64,000 nt of DNA from Burkholderiales bacterium (lineage in GTDB: Bacteria; Pseudomonadota; Gammaproteobacteria; Burkholderiales; Burkholderiaceae_E), in the NCBI GenBank assembly GCA_029977705.1, contig JAPOKJ010000001.1, positions 1 through 64,000 on the forward strand, written 5' to 3'. Numbering within the stretch: the first letter of the stretch is position 1; every line of letters begins with the position of its first letter. Shown here piece by piece: positions 9,790-17,714 of this stretch. Below the pieces are notes generated by a model. The model worked only from the letters and a program-made list of their open reading frames with translations, was not told the DNA's origin and did no database searches. The position numbers and the translations under genes were made by a program.

Positions 9790-10569
9790 ATGCGACCGCT
9801 ACAACCCGTCTCTCCCGCCCACCGGACGTTGCTCGGCCTGGCCTTCTTCGTGCTGTTCTTCCTCCTGTGGGCAGCGGTCACCTTCGGTGGCCTGGTGCCC
9901 AAGACCTTCCTGGCCGACCCGGTCGCGATGATCAGGTCGGGCTGGGTGCTGATCACCGAACAGGGCTTTGCCAAGGACATCGGCATGACGGTCTGGCGCG
10001 TGCTCGGCGGGTTCGTGCTGGCCGCCGCGATTGCGGTGCCGCTGGGCCTGATGATGGGGGCCTACAAGCCGATCGAGGCCTTCTTCGAGCCCTTCGTGAG
10101 CTTCTCGCGCTACCTGCCGGCCTCGGCCTTCATTCCCTTGCTGATCCTGTGGGTGGGCATTGGCGAGGCGCAAAAGCTGGCGGTGATCTTCATCGGGAGT
10201 TTCTTCCAGCTGGTGCTGATGATCGCGGTGATCGTCGGCAATACCCGGCGCGACCTGGTCGAGGCCGCCTATACGCTGGGCGCAGGCGATCGCGGTGTGG
10301 TGCGTCGCGTGTTGATGCCCAGCGCGGCACCCGAGGTCGCCGAGGCGTTGCGCATGGTGCTGGGTTGGGCCTGGACCTATGTGATCGTGGCCGAACTCAT
10401 TGGTGCGAGCAGTGGCATCGGCCACATGATCACCGACAGCCAGGCCCTGATGGCGACCGACCAGATCATCTTCGGCATCATCATCATCGGTCTGATCGGT
10501 CTGGGCAGTGACATGGCCTTCAAGCTGGCAAACCGCCGCCTCTTTCCCTGGGCCCAGCTGGGCCGCTGA
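9790..10569 (+). CDS. ABC transporter permease, SsuC/TauC-like
   Basis: A 259-aa inner-membrane permease of the nitrate/sulfonate/taurine class, with six hydrophobic segments. The EAA loop that contacts the ATPase reads EAAYTLGAGDRGVVRRV. The frame runs back to 9652, but the added part is non-hydrophobic and Pro-rich, and ATG 9790 gives the usual family length. The ATPase gene follows 26 bases downstream. No periplasmic binding protein gene is adjacent on either side, so the pair must borrow one encoded elsewhere. The substrate (sulfonate, nitrate, pyrimidine precursor, etc.) is undetermined. Confidence 0.88.
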   Translation: MRPLQPVSPAHRTLLGLAFFVLFFLLWAAVTFGGLVPKTFLADPVAMIRSGWVLITEQGFAKDIGMTVWRVLGGFVLAAAIAVPLGLMMGAYKPIEAFFEPFVSFSRYLPASAFIPLLILWVGIGEAQKLAVIFIGSFFQLVLMIAVIVGNTRRDLVEAAYTLGAGDRGVVRRVLMPSAAPEVAEALRMVLGWAWTYVIVAELIGASSGIGHMITDSQALMATDQIIFGIIIIGLIGLGSDMAFKLANRRLFPWAQLGR

Positions 10570-10595
10570 CCGATCCTTCCCCAGGCGCCGAACCC

Positions 10596-11387
10596 ATGAC
10601 CTCGCCCATCCTCGACATCCGCCAGGTGTCCAAGACCTTCCCCGGTGCCGGCGGCGGCACCCAGGCCTTGCTCGCCACCGACCTGTCGGTGCTCGAGAAC
10701 GATTTCATCACCATCCTCGGTCCCTCCGGTTGCGGCAAGAGCACCCTGCTGCGCCTGGTGGCGGGCCTGGATGTGCCCAGTACCGGCGATATCCGGCTCG
10801 ATGGCCAGCAGGTGCGTGGCCCCGGTGCCGACCGGGGCATGGTGTTCCAGAGCTACACGCTGTTTCCCTGGCTGACCGTGCTCGAGAACGTCTGCTTCGG
10901 CCTGCGCGAAAAAGGGCTGCCGCTGGCGCAGCAGCACGAGATCGCGCGCAGCTTCATTGCCAAGGTGCAGCTCACTGGCTTTGAAGGCCACTACCCCAGG
11001 CAGCTGTCCGGCGGCATGCAGCAGCGCACCGCGCTGGCCCGTGCGCTGGCCAACAATCCGCGCATCCTCCTGATGGACGAGCCGTTTGGCGCGCTCGATC
11101 ACCAGACGCGCGAGCTGATGCAGGAGCTGTTGCTGCAGATCTGGGAGGACGAGCAGAAGACGGTGCTGTTCGTCACCCATGATATCGACGAGGCGATCTT
11201 CATGGGCAACCGGGTCGTGGTGATGACGGCCCGGCCAGGGCGTATCAAGTTCGAGCTGCCGGTGGCACTGCCGCATCCGCGGCCCTACTCGATCAAGACC
11301 ACGCCGGACTTCGCGCAGATGAAGGCGCGCCTGACCGAAGAGATCCGCACCGAGGTGCAGAAGGCGGCGGGCTACATCGCCCGCTGA
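10596..11387 (+). CDS. ABC transporter ATP-binding protein, SsuB/TauB-like
   Basis: A 263-aa ATPase partner of the preceding permease. Walker A is GPSGCGKST, the signature LSGGMQQR, Walker B ILLMDEPFGALD, and the switch His lies in FVTHD. These match the SsuB/TauB/NrtD class of importers. The stop is only 10 bases from the stop of the convergent hslU gene, with no room for a separate terminator. Transport direction is inferred as import from family. Confidence 0.9.
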   Translation: MTSPILDIRQVSKTFPGAGGGTQALLATDLSVLENDFITILGPSGCGKSTLLRLVAGLDVPSTGDIRLDGQQVRGPGADRGMVFQSYTLFPWLTVLENVCFGLREKGLPLAQQHEIARSFIAKVQLTGFEGHYPRQLSGGMQQRTALARALANNPRILLMDEPFGALDHQTRELMQELLLQIWEDEQKTVLFVTHDIDEAIFMGNRVVVMTARPGRIKFELPVALPHPRPYSIKTTPDFAQMKARLTEEIRTEVQKAAGYIAR

Positions 11388-11397
11388 AGCGGCGGGC

Positions 11398-12696
11398 TTA
11401 CAGCACGTACCGCGACAGGTCTTCGCGCGCCGCCACTTCGCCCAGCCGCTCGTCCACGAAGGCGGCATCGATGGTGACGGTCTGGCCCGAGAACCGGGTG
11501 GCTGCGAACGACACTTCCTCGAGCAGCTTTTCCATCACCGTCTGGAGGCGCCGCGCGCCGATGTTCTCGGTGCGCTCGTTGACCGAGAAGGCGATCTCGG
11601 CCAGGCGTTCGATGCCACTGGTTTCAAACTGGATGGCGACCTGTTCGGTGGCCATCAGGGCCTGGTACTGCTTGATCAGGCTGGCATCGGTATCGCCCAG
11701 GATGCGCACGAAATCCTCGACGCGCAGCGAATCGAGCTCGACACGGATGGGCAGCCGTCCCTGCAGTTCGGGGATCAGGTCGCTGGGCTTGCTCAGGTGA
11801 AAGGCCCCCGAGGCGATGAACAGGATGTGATCGGTCTTGATCACGCCATGGCGCGTGCTCACCGAGGTGCCCTCGACCAGGGGCAGCAGGTCGCGCTGCA
11901 CGCCCTGGCGCGACACATCGGCGCCGCCGATGTCCGAGCGGGTGGCGATCTTGTCGATTTCGTCGAGGAACACGATGCCGTTTTGCTCGACGTTGTGGAC
12001 GGCGCGCGTCTTGACCTCATCTTCGTTGATGATCTTGCCGGCCTCTTCATCGGTCAGCAGGCGCAGCGCCTCGCGGATCTGCAGCTTGCGGGTGCGGCGC
12101 CGTCCCGGCAGGTTGGAGAACAGCGACTGCAATTGCTGTGTCATCTCCTCCATGCCGGCCGGCCCCATCACTTCCATCGGCTTGGGCGCGTCTGACACCT
12201 CGATCTCGATCTCCTTGTCATCCAGATCGCCTTCGCGCAGCTTCTTGCGAAACTTCTGGCGCGTGGCCGAATCCGGCTCGGAGGAGGGCACCAGCACATC
12301 GAGCACCCGGTCCTCGGCGGCATCCATGGCACGCTGGCGGACCTTGGCGGTTTCCTGTTCGCGGGTCTGCTTGATCGAGATCTCGACCAGGTCGCGGATG
12401 ATGGTGTCGACATCTCGGCCGACATAGCCGACTTCGGTGAACTTGGTGGCTTCGATCTTGATGAAGGGGGCATTGGCCAGCCGCGCCAGGCGGCGTGCGA
12501 TTTCGGTCTTGCCTACCCCGGTGGGCCCGATCATCAGGATGTTCTTGGGCGTGATCTCGTGGCGCAGCGGCTCGCCCACCTGCTGGCGGCGCCAGCGGTT
12601 GCGCAGCGCGATGGCCACCGCGCGCTTGGCGCGCTGCTGGCCGACGATGTGCTTGTCCAGTTCCGAGACGATTTCCTCGGGCGTCATGCTGCTCAT
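11398..12696 (-). CDS. hslU: ATP-dependent protease ATPase subunit HslU
   Basis: A 432-aa AAA+ unfoldase of the HslUV (ClpYQ) protease. Walker A is GPTGVGKT at residues 57-64, followed by the acidic intermediate domain and Walker [12 protein letters not shown]. The C-terminus SRYVL is the family tail that inserts into HslV. The start ATG overlaps the hslV stop (ATGA, 4 bases), so the two subunits are translationally coupled. Length and motifs are normal. Confidence 0.98.
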   Translation of the reverse strand: MSSMTPEEIVSELDKHIVGQQRAKRAVAIALRNRWRRQQVGEPLRHEITPKNILMIGPTGVGKTEIARRLARLANAPFIKIEATKFTEVGYVGRDVDTIIRDLVEISIKQTREQETAKVRQRAMDAAEDRVLDVLVPSSEPDSATRQKFRKKLREGDLDDKEIEIEVSDAPKPMEVMGPAGMEEMTQQLQSLFSNLPGRRRTRKLQIREALRLLTDEEAGKIINEDEVKTRAVHNVEQNGIVFLDEIDKIATRSDIGGADVSRQGVQRDLLPLVEGTSVSTRHGVIKTDHILFIASGAFHLSKPSDLIPELQGRLPIRVELDSLRVEDFVRILGDTDASLIKQYQALMATEQVAIQFETSGIERLAEIAFSVNERTENIGARRLQTVMEKLLEEVSFAATRFSGQTVTIDAAFVDERLGEVAAREDLSRYVL

Positions 12697-13229
12697 GGGA
12701 GCGTCTCGATGAGGTGGTTGTGATTGGTGTAGATGCAGATGTCAGCTGCCACCCCCAGGGCCTTGCTGACGATCGCCTGCGGATCCATCTCGGTGCAATC
12801 GAGCAAGGCGCGCGCCGCTGACTGGGCATAGGCCCCGCCGCTGCCGATGGCCACCAGGCCGTCCTCGGGCTCGAGTACATCGCCGTTGCCGGTGATGATC
12901 AGCGAGTGGTTGATGTCGGCCACCGCGAGCATGGCCTCGAGGCGCCGCAGCGCCCGGTCACTGCGCCATTCCTTGGCCAGCTCGACCGCAGCGCGCAGCA
13001 GGTGCCCGGAGTGCTTGTCCAGCTTGGCCTCGAAGCGCTCGAACAGGGTGAAGGCATCGGCCGTGCCACCGGCAAAGCCGGCCAGGACCTTGTCGTGATG
13101 CAGGCGACGCACCTTGCGCGCGCCGGCCTTGATGACGATGTTGCCCAGCGTGACCTGACCATCGCCGCCCAGGGCGACCGATTGGCCACGGCGCACCGAG
13201 ACGATGGTGGTTCCGTGAAATTGTTCCAT
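12693..13229 (-). CDS. hslV: ATP-dependent protease peptidase subunit HslV
   Basis: A 178-aa threonine peptidase of the HslUV complex. The propeptide MEQFHG precedes T7, the N-terminal nucleophile after processing (TTIVSVRR). The GDGQVTLG segment is typical. There is no good Shine-Dalgarno; the bases before the ATG are C-rich. A perfect hairpin sits 9 bases upstream. It is followed by the overlapping hslU. Confidence 0.98.
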   Translation of the reverse strand: MEQFHGTTIVSVRRGQSVALGGDGQVTLGNIVIKAGARKVRRLHHDKVLAGFAGGTADAFTLFERFEAKLDKHSGHLLRAAVELAKEWRSDRALRRLEAMLAVADINHSLIITGNGDVLEPEDGLVAIGSGGAYAQSAARALLDCTEMDPQAIVSKALGVAADICIYTNHNHLIETLP

Positions 13230-13238
13230 CGGGGGAAG

Positions 13239-13258
13239 ATGGCGGCAATCGCCGCCAT
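13239..13258 (-). promoter_or_regulatory. perfect 8-bp stem-loop upstream of hslV
   Basis: ATGGCGGC (13239-13246) and GCCGCCAT (13251-13258) pair perfectly around a four-base loop. It lies between the STAS gene stop and the hslV start, ending 9 bases from the hslV ATG. No T-run follows on the minus strand. It may be an mRNA-stability or translation element of the hslVU transcript. Confidence 0.5.
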
Positions 13259-13284
13259 TTCAAGGGGGCCGAGCCGTGCCCGGC

Positions 13285-14721
13285 TCAGGCCTTGCGCGTG
13301 CGGATCTCGGCCACTTCGTGCAGGCCCATCACCATCATCAGGGTATAGACGAGGTAGTTCGGCTCGGCGAAGAGCACGCCCTTGTTGGCGTTGCGCAGGT
13401 TGACCACCTCGTTGAGGACTTCCCCGGCGGCAGTGAAGTCCAGACGCCGCAGCTTGCGGCAGTCGATCGTCACTTCGCGGCGATTCTGCGCGAATTCCTT
13501 GAGGGTCTGGCGTTCGCTGGTAATCGCACCGACCAGTTCGCCCTTGAGCGTGAAGGCGTTGCTGCTGGCATCTGCGCCGGCCAGGCCGACCGGCATCAGG
13601 GTGCTTTCAGCGTCGCCGCGGACCCATGCCGGCATGGGCTCCCAGGCCGGTGGCGAGACTTCGTAGGTGACACAGAAGTCGATGCTCAGATCGTCAAAGG
13701 TCTGTTGCTGGCCGAGCAGGCGCAGGCACATCATCGTCAGTTGCCAGAACGATTCGTCCTCGTCGCGCCGGCCGGCCTCGATCTTCTCGTGGGCCAGGTC
13801 ATGCAGCTTCTGGGCATGCAGGACGGTCAGGGGCCGCTCGCTGGCGGAAAAGAAGCGGAAAAAGCCCACCAGCTCTGTCGCGGCGGCCGATTCGATCGAG
13901 CGCACGGCGCCAAAGTCGATGCGTACCTCACGCTGATTGCCGGCCGCCTTGATCAGGGTCTGCAGCGAGGACTTGATCTTTTCATCGACATGGGCGGGGG
14001 CGGTGAAGCTGGCCGAATTGCTCGGCGCACTCTGGGCCTGCTCCACGATGTCGGACTTCCAGGTCGGGGGCGAGGCTTCGAACTGGGCGGCGTAGTCCAT
14101 CGCCAGGCTGTCGAAGGCCATCCGGTCGTTGTTCAGCTGATGGAAATCGAACAGCATCAGCCAGGCCAGTGAGCCATAGCCGGCCGGCAGGGGGTCCTGC
14201 AGCGCGGTCTCAAGGGTCAGGCGGGCCGGTTCGTTCTGGCCGTTCGAGTAGAGGATGGCGGCCTCCTCGAGAATGCCCGGCAACTGCGAGCCGGCCACGT
14301 CGATGGCATTGGCATGCGCGGAGTCTCCGAGCACGATCGAGGTCGAGCGGGACAGGGAATTGCCCATGTTGGCCGAGGCAACACCCCCGGCGTCCATGCT
14401 CGAGGCCAGGGCTGGCCTGACATTGCCGGCCGGCATGCTGCCCGGCTCGAGCGCCTTGGGCATGTTGGCGGTCGGCGAGGCCGCGATGATCATCTCGGAC
14501 TCGATCTTGTCGATCTTCTCGGCCGTCCGGCGGGCGGCCTCCTTCATGGCCTCGACGCTTTCGCGCGGCGGCGCGGACTTGGCGGAACCCTGGCGGGACG
14601 CCGGGTCGACGCCCTTGAGGCTGGCGGCCTTTTCCGGCTCCCGGGTCGCTGCGGCGCGATCAGGGGCCTTGCCGGTCCCTTTCCGGGGATCAGACTTCTT
14701 GTTGAACAGTGAAAAGACCAC
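13285..14721 (-). CDS. double STAS-domain protein of unknown function
   Basis: A 478-aa soluble protein. The first 100 or so residues are charged and low in complexity (many K, A, E). Two regions look like STAS/anti-sigma-antagonist folds: one with VRIDFGAVRSIESAAATELVGF and, at the C-terminus, one with VTIDCRKLRRLDFTAAGEVLNE. Both have the strand-turn-helix pattern in which phosphorylatable Ser/Thr would sit. No membrane segment is present. The start is GTG (14719-14721). Proteins like this are commonly found between dksA and hslV in Burkholderiales, but I know of no assigned role. It may be an adaptor in a partner-switching or lipid-transport context. Confidence 0.75.
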   Translation of the reverse strand: MVFSLFNKKSDPRKGTGKAPDRAAATREPEKAASLKGVDPASRQGSAKSAPPRESVEAMKEAARRTAEKIDKIESEMIIAASPTANMPKALEPGSMPAGNVRPALASSMDAGGVASANMGNSLSRSTSIVLGDSAHANAIDVAGSQLPGILEEAAILYSNGQNEPARLTLETALQDPLPAGYGSLAWLMLFDFHQLNNDRMAFDSLAMDYAAQFEASPPTWKSDIVEQAQSAPSNSASFTAPAHVDEKIKSSLQTLIKAAGNQREVRIDFGAVRSIESAAATELVGFFRFFSASERPLTVLHAQKLHDLAHEKIEAGRRDEDESFWQLTMMCLRLLGQQQTFDDLSIDFCVTYEVSPPAWEPMPAWVRGDAESTLMPVGLAGADASSNAFTLKGELVGAITSERQTLKEFAQNRREVTIDCRKLRRLDFTAAGEVLNEVVNLRNANKGVLFAEPNYLVYTLMMVMGLHEVAEIRTRKA

Positions 14722-14796
14722 GAACTCTATTGCCTCTGCATCGTACCCTGGCGTCGCTTCTTGCTTTTCTGGACTATAGGGCAGTGTACAAAGGCC

Positions 14797-14818
14797 GGGC
14801 GTGATTTAGAACACGCCC
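14797..14818. repeat. 7-bp inverted repeat in dksA-STAS intergenic region
   Basis: GGGCGTG (14797-14803) and CACGCCC (14812-14818) form a 7-bp stem with an eight-base A/T-rich loop. It lies upstream of the GTG of the STAS gene and downstream of the dksA hairpin. It could be an operator or a weak terminator; no adjoining T-run is present on the minus strand. Confidence 0.35.
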
Positions 14819-14838
14819 CCTTGCCGTGAATCGGGTGA

Positions 14839-14857
14839 GCCAGACCTTACGTCTGGC
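14839..14857 (-). terminator. stem-loop directly after dksA (no U-tract)
   Basis: GCCAGAC (14839-14845) pairs with GTCTGGC (14851-14857) around a five-base loop, five bases beyond the dksA stop codon. The following minus-strand bases are not T-rich, so it is at best an RNA 3'-end stabiliser or a Rho-assisted site. Confidence 0.35.
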
Positions 14858-14862
14858 AGCCG

Positions 14863-15291
14863 TCAATCACCGTAGAGTTTCTGCCGCAATTCGCGCCGCT
14901 GCTGGGCTTCCAGCGACAGCGTGGCGGTCGGCCGGGCGATCAGGCGGCGCACCCCGATCGGATCGCCGGTTTCCTCGCAATACCCGTAATCGCCCGATTC
15001 GATGGCGGCCAGGGATTGCTGGACCTTTTTCAGAAGTTTGCGCTCACGATCGCGGGTGCGAAGCTCCAGCGCGTGTTCTTCCTCGATGGTGGCCCTGTCC
15101 GCAGGGTCGGGAACAATGACAGTCTCGCGCAGGTGCTCGGTGGTTTCACCGGCATTGCTCAGGATGTCCTTTTCCATCTTCTGGAGCAGGGCTTTGAAGA
15201 ACGCCAATTGGGCGTCATTCATGTAATCCTCGTCTTTCATCTTGAGGATATCGGCCTCGGTCAGAAGCTTGGGTTCTTTCGTCACTGCCAT
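14863..15291 (-). CDS. dksA: RNA polymerase-binding transcription factor DksA (one-Cys type)
   Basis: A 142-aa DksA that acts with ppGpp in the RNA polymerase secondary channel. The coiled-coil tip motif DxxDxA is D62-P-A-D65-R-A67. The zinc-finger region holds a single cysteine (C105 in YGYCEETGD). The other three canonical Cys positions are Thr, Ser and Ala (GVRRLIARPTATLSLEAQ), so zinc binding in the usual way is unlikely. This form is widespread in alpha- and betaproteobacteria, so it is not degeneration. It sits 28 bases downstream of the CobW-type gene, probably in one transcript. Confidence 0.96.
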   Translation of the reverse strand: MAVTKEPKLLTEADILKMKDEDYMNDAQLAFFKALLQKMEKDILSNAGETTEHLRETVIVPDPADRATIEEEHALELRTRDRERKLLKKVQQSLAAIESGDYGYCEETGDPIGVRRLIARPTATLSLEAQQRRELRQKLYGD

Positions 15292-15319
15292 GGTGGTACC
15301 TGATTTTTGCCGGCTGAGC

Positions 15320-16297
15320 TTAGGCCAAGCATGCCTGCAATCCCTTGATAAAAGTCTCTTTCGGCAGGTTTCGCCCGATGAACACCATCTTGCTGGCCCG
15401 CTTTTCGCCGGGTTCCCAGCGTCGGCCCAGATCGGCCCCCATCATCATGTGAACGCCCTGGAAAACCGTCCGCCGCTCGGACCCCTTCATGGAAAGCACG
15501 CCTTTATACCTTAATAGGTCCGGCCCGTAAACCTGAACGATGCCGGACAGGAAGTCTTCCAGCTTGGCCGGGTCGAAGGGTTTGTCGGACTTGAAGACAA
15601 AGGACTGCACCGCATCGCTGTGCTCGTGGCTGTCATCTTCCAGAAAGCTCGGGTCAATTTCAAGAATGGCATTGAGGTTGAAGCCACGGATGTCCATGAC
15701 CTCCTTGAGCGGCACCTCGCCGAACTTGACGCCCTGGATCGGTGCACGCGGGTTGATGCGCTTGAGGCGTGCCTTGAGCTTGTCCTGCACCTCGGGCGCG
15801 GACACATCGACCTTGGACATCAGGATGCGATCGGCAAAGCCGACCTGTTCCTGGGCTTCCTTGTGCTCGTCGAGTTGCGTGTTGCCGTGCACCGAGTCGA
15901 CCACGGTGATGACCGCATCGAGAAGATAGTGGTCGGCGATCTCGTCGTCGATGAAAAAGGTCTGGGCGACCGGGCCGGGGTCGGCCATGCCGGTGGTCTC
16001 GATGACCACATGGTCGAACTTGATCTCGCCTTTCTTGCGCTTGTCGTGCAACTCGCCCAGGATGCGGATCAGGTCGCCGCGCACGGTGCAGCAGATGCAG
16101 CCGTTGTTCATTTCGACGATCTGCTCCTTGCTCTCCTGGGTGAGCAGGTCGTTGTCGACCCCTTCCTCGCCGAATTCGTTCTCGATCACGGCGATCTTCA
16201 TGCCGTGGTCCTCTTTCAGGATGCGGTTGAGCAGGGTGGTCTTGCCGCTGCCCAGAAAGCCGGTCAGGATGGTGACGGGAATATGCGAATCGCTCAT
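15320..16297 (-). CDS. CobW/COG0523-family GTPase (putative metallochaperone)
   Basis: A 325-aa GTP-binding protein of the CobW/YjiA/ZigA group. Walker A GFLGSGKT is at residues 13-20 and the metal-binding CxCC is C67-I-C69-C70. The CobW C-terminal domain ends with the WEPGEKRASKMVFIG pattern. The family delivers metal, often Zn, to client proteins. A GTG start at 16342 is also open, but ATG 16297 (MSDSHIPVTIL) matches the family N-terminus. It is followed by dksA. I see no clear Zur box upstream. Confidence 0.9.
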   Translation of the reverse strand: MSDSHIPVTILTGFLGSGKTTLLNRILKEDHGMKIAVIENEFGEEGVDNDLLTQESKEQIVEMNNGCICCTVRGDLIRILGELHDKRKKGEIKFDHVVIETTGMADPGPVAQTFFIDDEIADHYLLDAVITVVDSVHGNTQLDEHKEAQEQVGFADRILMSKVDVSAPEVQDKLKARLKRINPRAPIQGVKFGEVPLKEVMDIRGFNLNAILEIDPSFLEDDSHEHSDAVQSFVFKSDKPFDPAKLEDFLSGIVQVYGPDLLRYKGVLSMKGSERRTVFQGVHMMMGADLGRRWEPGEKRASKMVFIGRNLPKETFIKGLQACLA

Positions 16298-16391
16298 GGT
16301 GGGGTCAGGTCTGGAAAGTCGGGTCTTGCGGGCTGGTGCCACCCCTGAGGGGGACGCCGGCGCGCTGAAAAGGGGGATCGATGCAATCAGG

Positions 16392-17639
16392 CTATATGCG
16401 GCGCAGGAGCAGGCCTTTCAAGTACTCGCCCTCCGGGTGGGTCATCGCCATCGGGTGATCCACACCAGCCGCCAGTCGCCTGAGCAATTGCGCATCGACG
16501 CCTGCATCGAACACCGCCCCGGCCACGATCTTCTGGAACAGGTCCACCGATACCGCGCCGGAGCAGGAAAAGGTCAATAGTAAACCGTCCGGCTTGAGAA
16601 GCTGCAAAGCCTTCAGGTTCAGCTCCTTGTAGGCCCGGCTGGCTTTGTCCAGGTGGTGGGCCGAAGGCGCGAACTTGGGCGGATCGAGCACGATCAGGTC
16701 GAATCGGCGCTCATCGCGCAGCATCGCCTTCAGGGTGTCAAAGACGTTCTCGTCACGCCAGTGCACCTGTTGACCTGGCACCGGAGCGGGGCTTTGCGAC
16801 AGGTTCATCGCCCAGTTGCGCTCGCCCTGGGCCAGGGCATCGCCGGAGGAGTCGACCGAAATGACCTCGTCGGCTCCGGCCTTGAGGGCCGCCAGGGAAA
16901 AACCGCCGGTGTAGCAAAAGCAGTTGAGCACCGACAGCGGCCCGCTGCGGTGGCCTGCGGCCCGCGCGGCCCGCAATTCCTGGACCAGATCGAACACCAG
17001 GCGGCGGTTGTCGCGCTGGTCCACGTAAAAGCCGGTCTTGTGGCCCTCGCGCACATTGACCCCGTACAGGATGCCGTCCTCGCGCACGGCGATCGAGGCG
17101 GGCGGCTCGGCGCCCCGCAGCACGCCTTCGCGCAAGGGCAGGCCCTCGCGCTGGCGCGCGGCGGCATCGGATCGCTCGTAGATGTCGCACAGGCCGGTGC
17201 AGGCCAGCAAGGCATCGGCCATGGCCTCGCGCCAGTAATCGGCGCCTGCCGACATGCACTGCATCACCAGTTGCCGGTCGTATTGGTCGACCACCAGGCC
17301 GGGCAGGCCGTCGGCCTCGCCAAAGACCAGGCGCAAGGCGTTGCTGCGCTCGCGCAGCCCGGCACGGCGGGCGCAGGCAGCGGCGATGCGGCGGGCAAAG
17401 AAGCCGGCATCGATGACCTCGTCTTCGTTGAAGCTCCACAGGCGGATGCGCAGTTGGGAGTGTTCGTTGTAGGCCCCCCAGGCCAGGAAGCGGCCCCGCG
17501 CATCGACCAGCCGGATGGTTTCGCCAGGCACCGGTGGTGCTGCCAGACCGCGCACCTGGTCGATCGCGCCCGGGTAGATCCAGGGGTGGCGTCGCTCGAA
17601 GGAGCGTTCCTTGCCGGCTTTGATGTGGGCGACGAGCAT
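16392..17639 (-). CDS. rlmI: class I SAM-dependent rRNA methyltransferase, RlmI-like
   Basis: A 415-aa methyltransferase expected to make 5-methylcytosine in 23S rRNA. It has an N-terminal PUA-like RNA-binding domain (GKERSFERRHPWIYPGAI), a central EEHD-type segment, and a Rossmann domain with NCFCYTGGFS for SAM binding. DPPKF and the TFSCSG block follow as in RlmI. The gene stands between xerC and the cobW-like gene on the same strand, separated by 75 and 94 bases. Confidence 0.92.
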   Translation of the reverse strand: MLVAHIKAGKERSFERRHPWIYPGAIDQVRGLAAPPVPGETIRLVDARGRFLAWGAYNEHSQLRIRLWSFNEDEVIDAGFFARRIAAACARRAGLRERSNALRLVFGEADGLPGLVVDQYDRQLVMQCMSAGADYWREAMADALLACTGLCDIYERSDAAARQREGLPLREGVLRGAEPPASIAVREDGILYGVNVREGHKTGFYVDQRDNRRLVFDLVQELRAARAAGHRSGPLSVLNCFCYTGGFSLAALKAGADEVISVDSSGDALAQGERNWAMNLSQSPAPVPGQQVHWRDENVFDTLKAMLRDERRFDLIVLDPPKFAPSAHHLDKASRAYKELNLKALQLLKPDGLLLTFSCSGAVSVDLFQKIVAGAVFDAGVDAQLLRRLAAGVDHPMAMTHPEGEYLKGLLLRRI

Positions 17640-17714
17640 GCGGTTGGCGGCGAAACGGTGGGGCAGGCGGGAACGGCGGGTGGAAACAGCGGGTGAAAGC
17701 AGCGGGCGCCGCCC

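Noticed and set aside
14863-15291. DksA as a damaged gene because three zinc-finger cysteines are missing.
   Set aside because: The replacement pattern is the normal one for many alpha- and betaproteobacterial DksA proteins, and the rest is intact.
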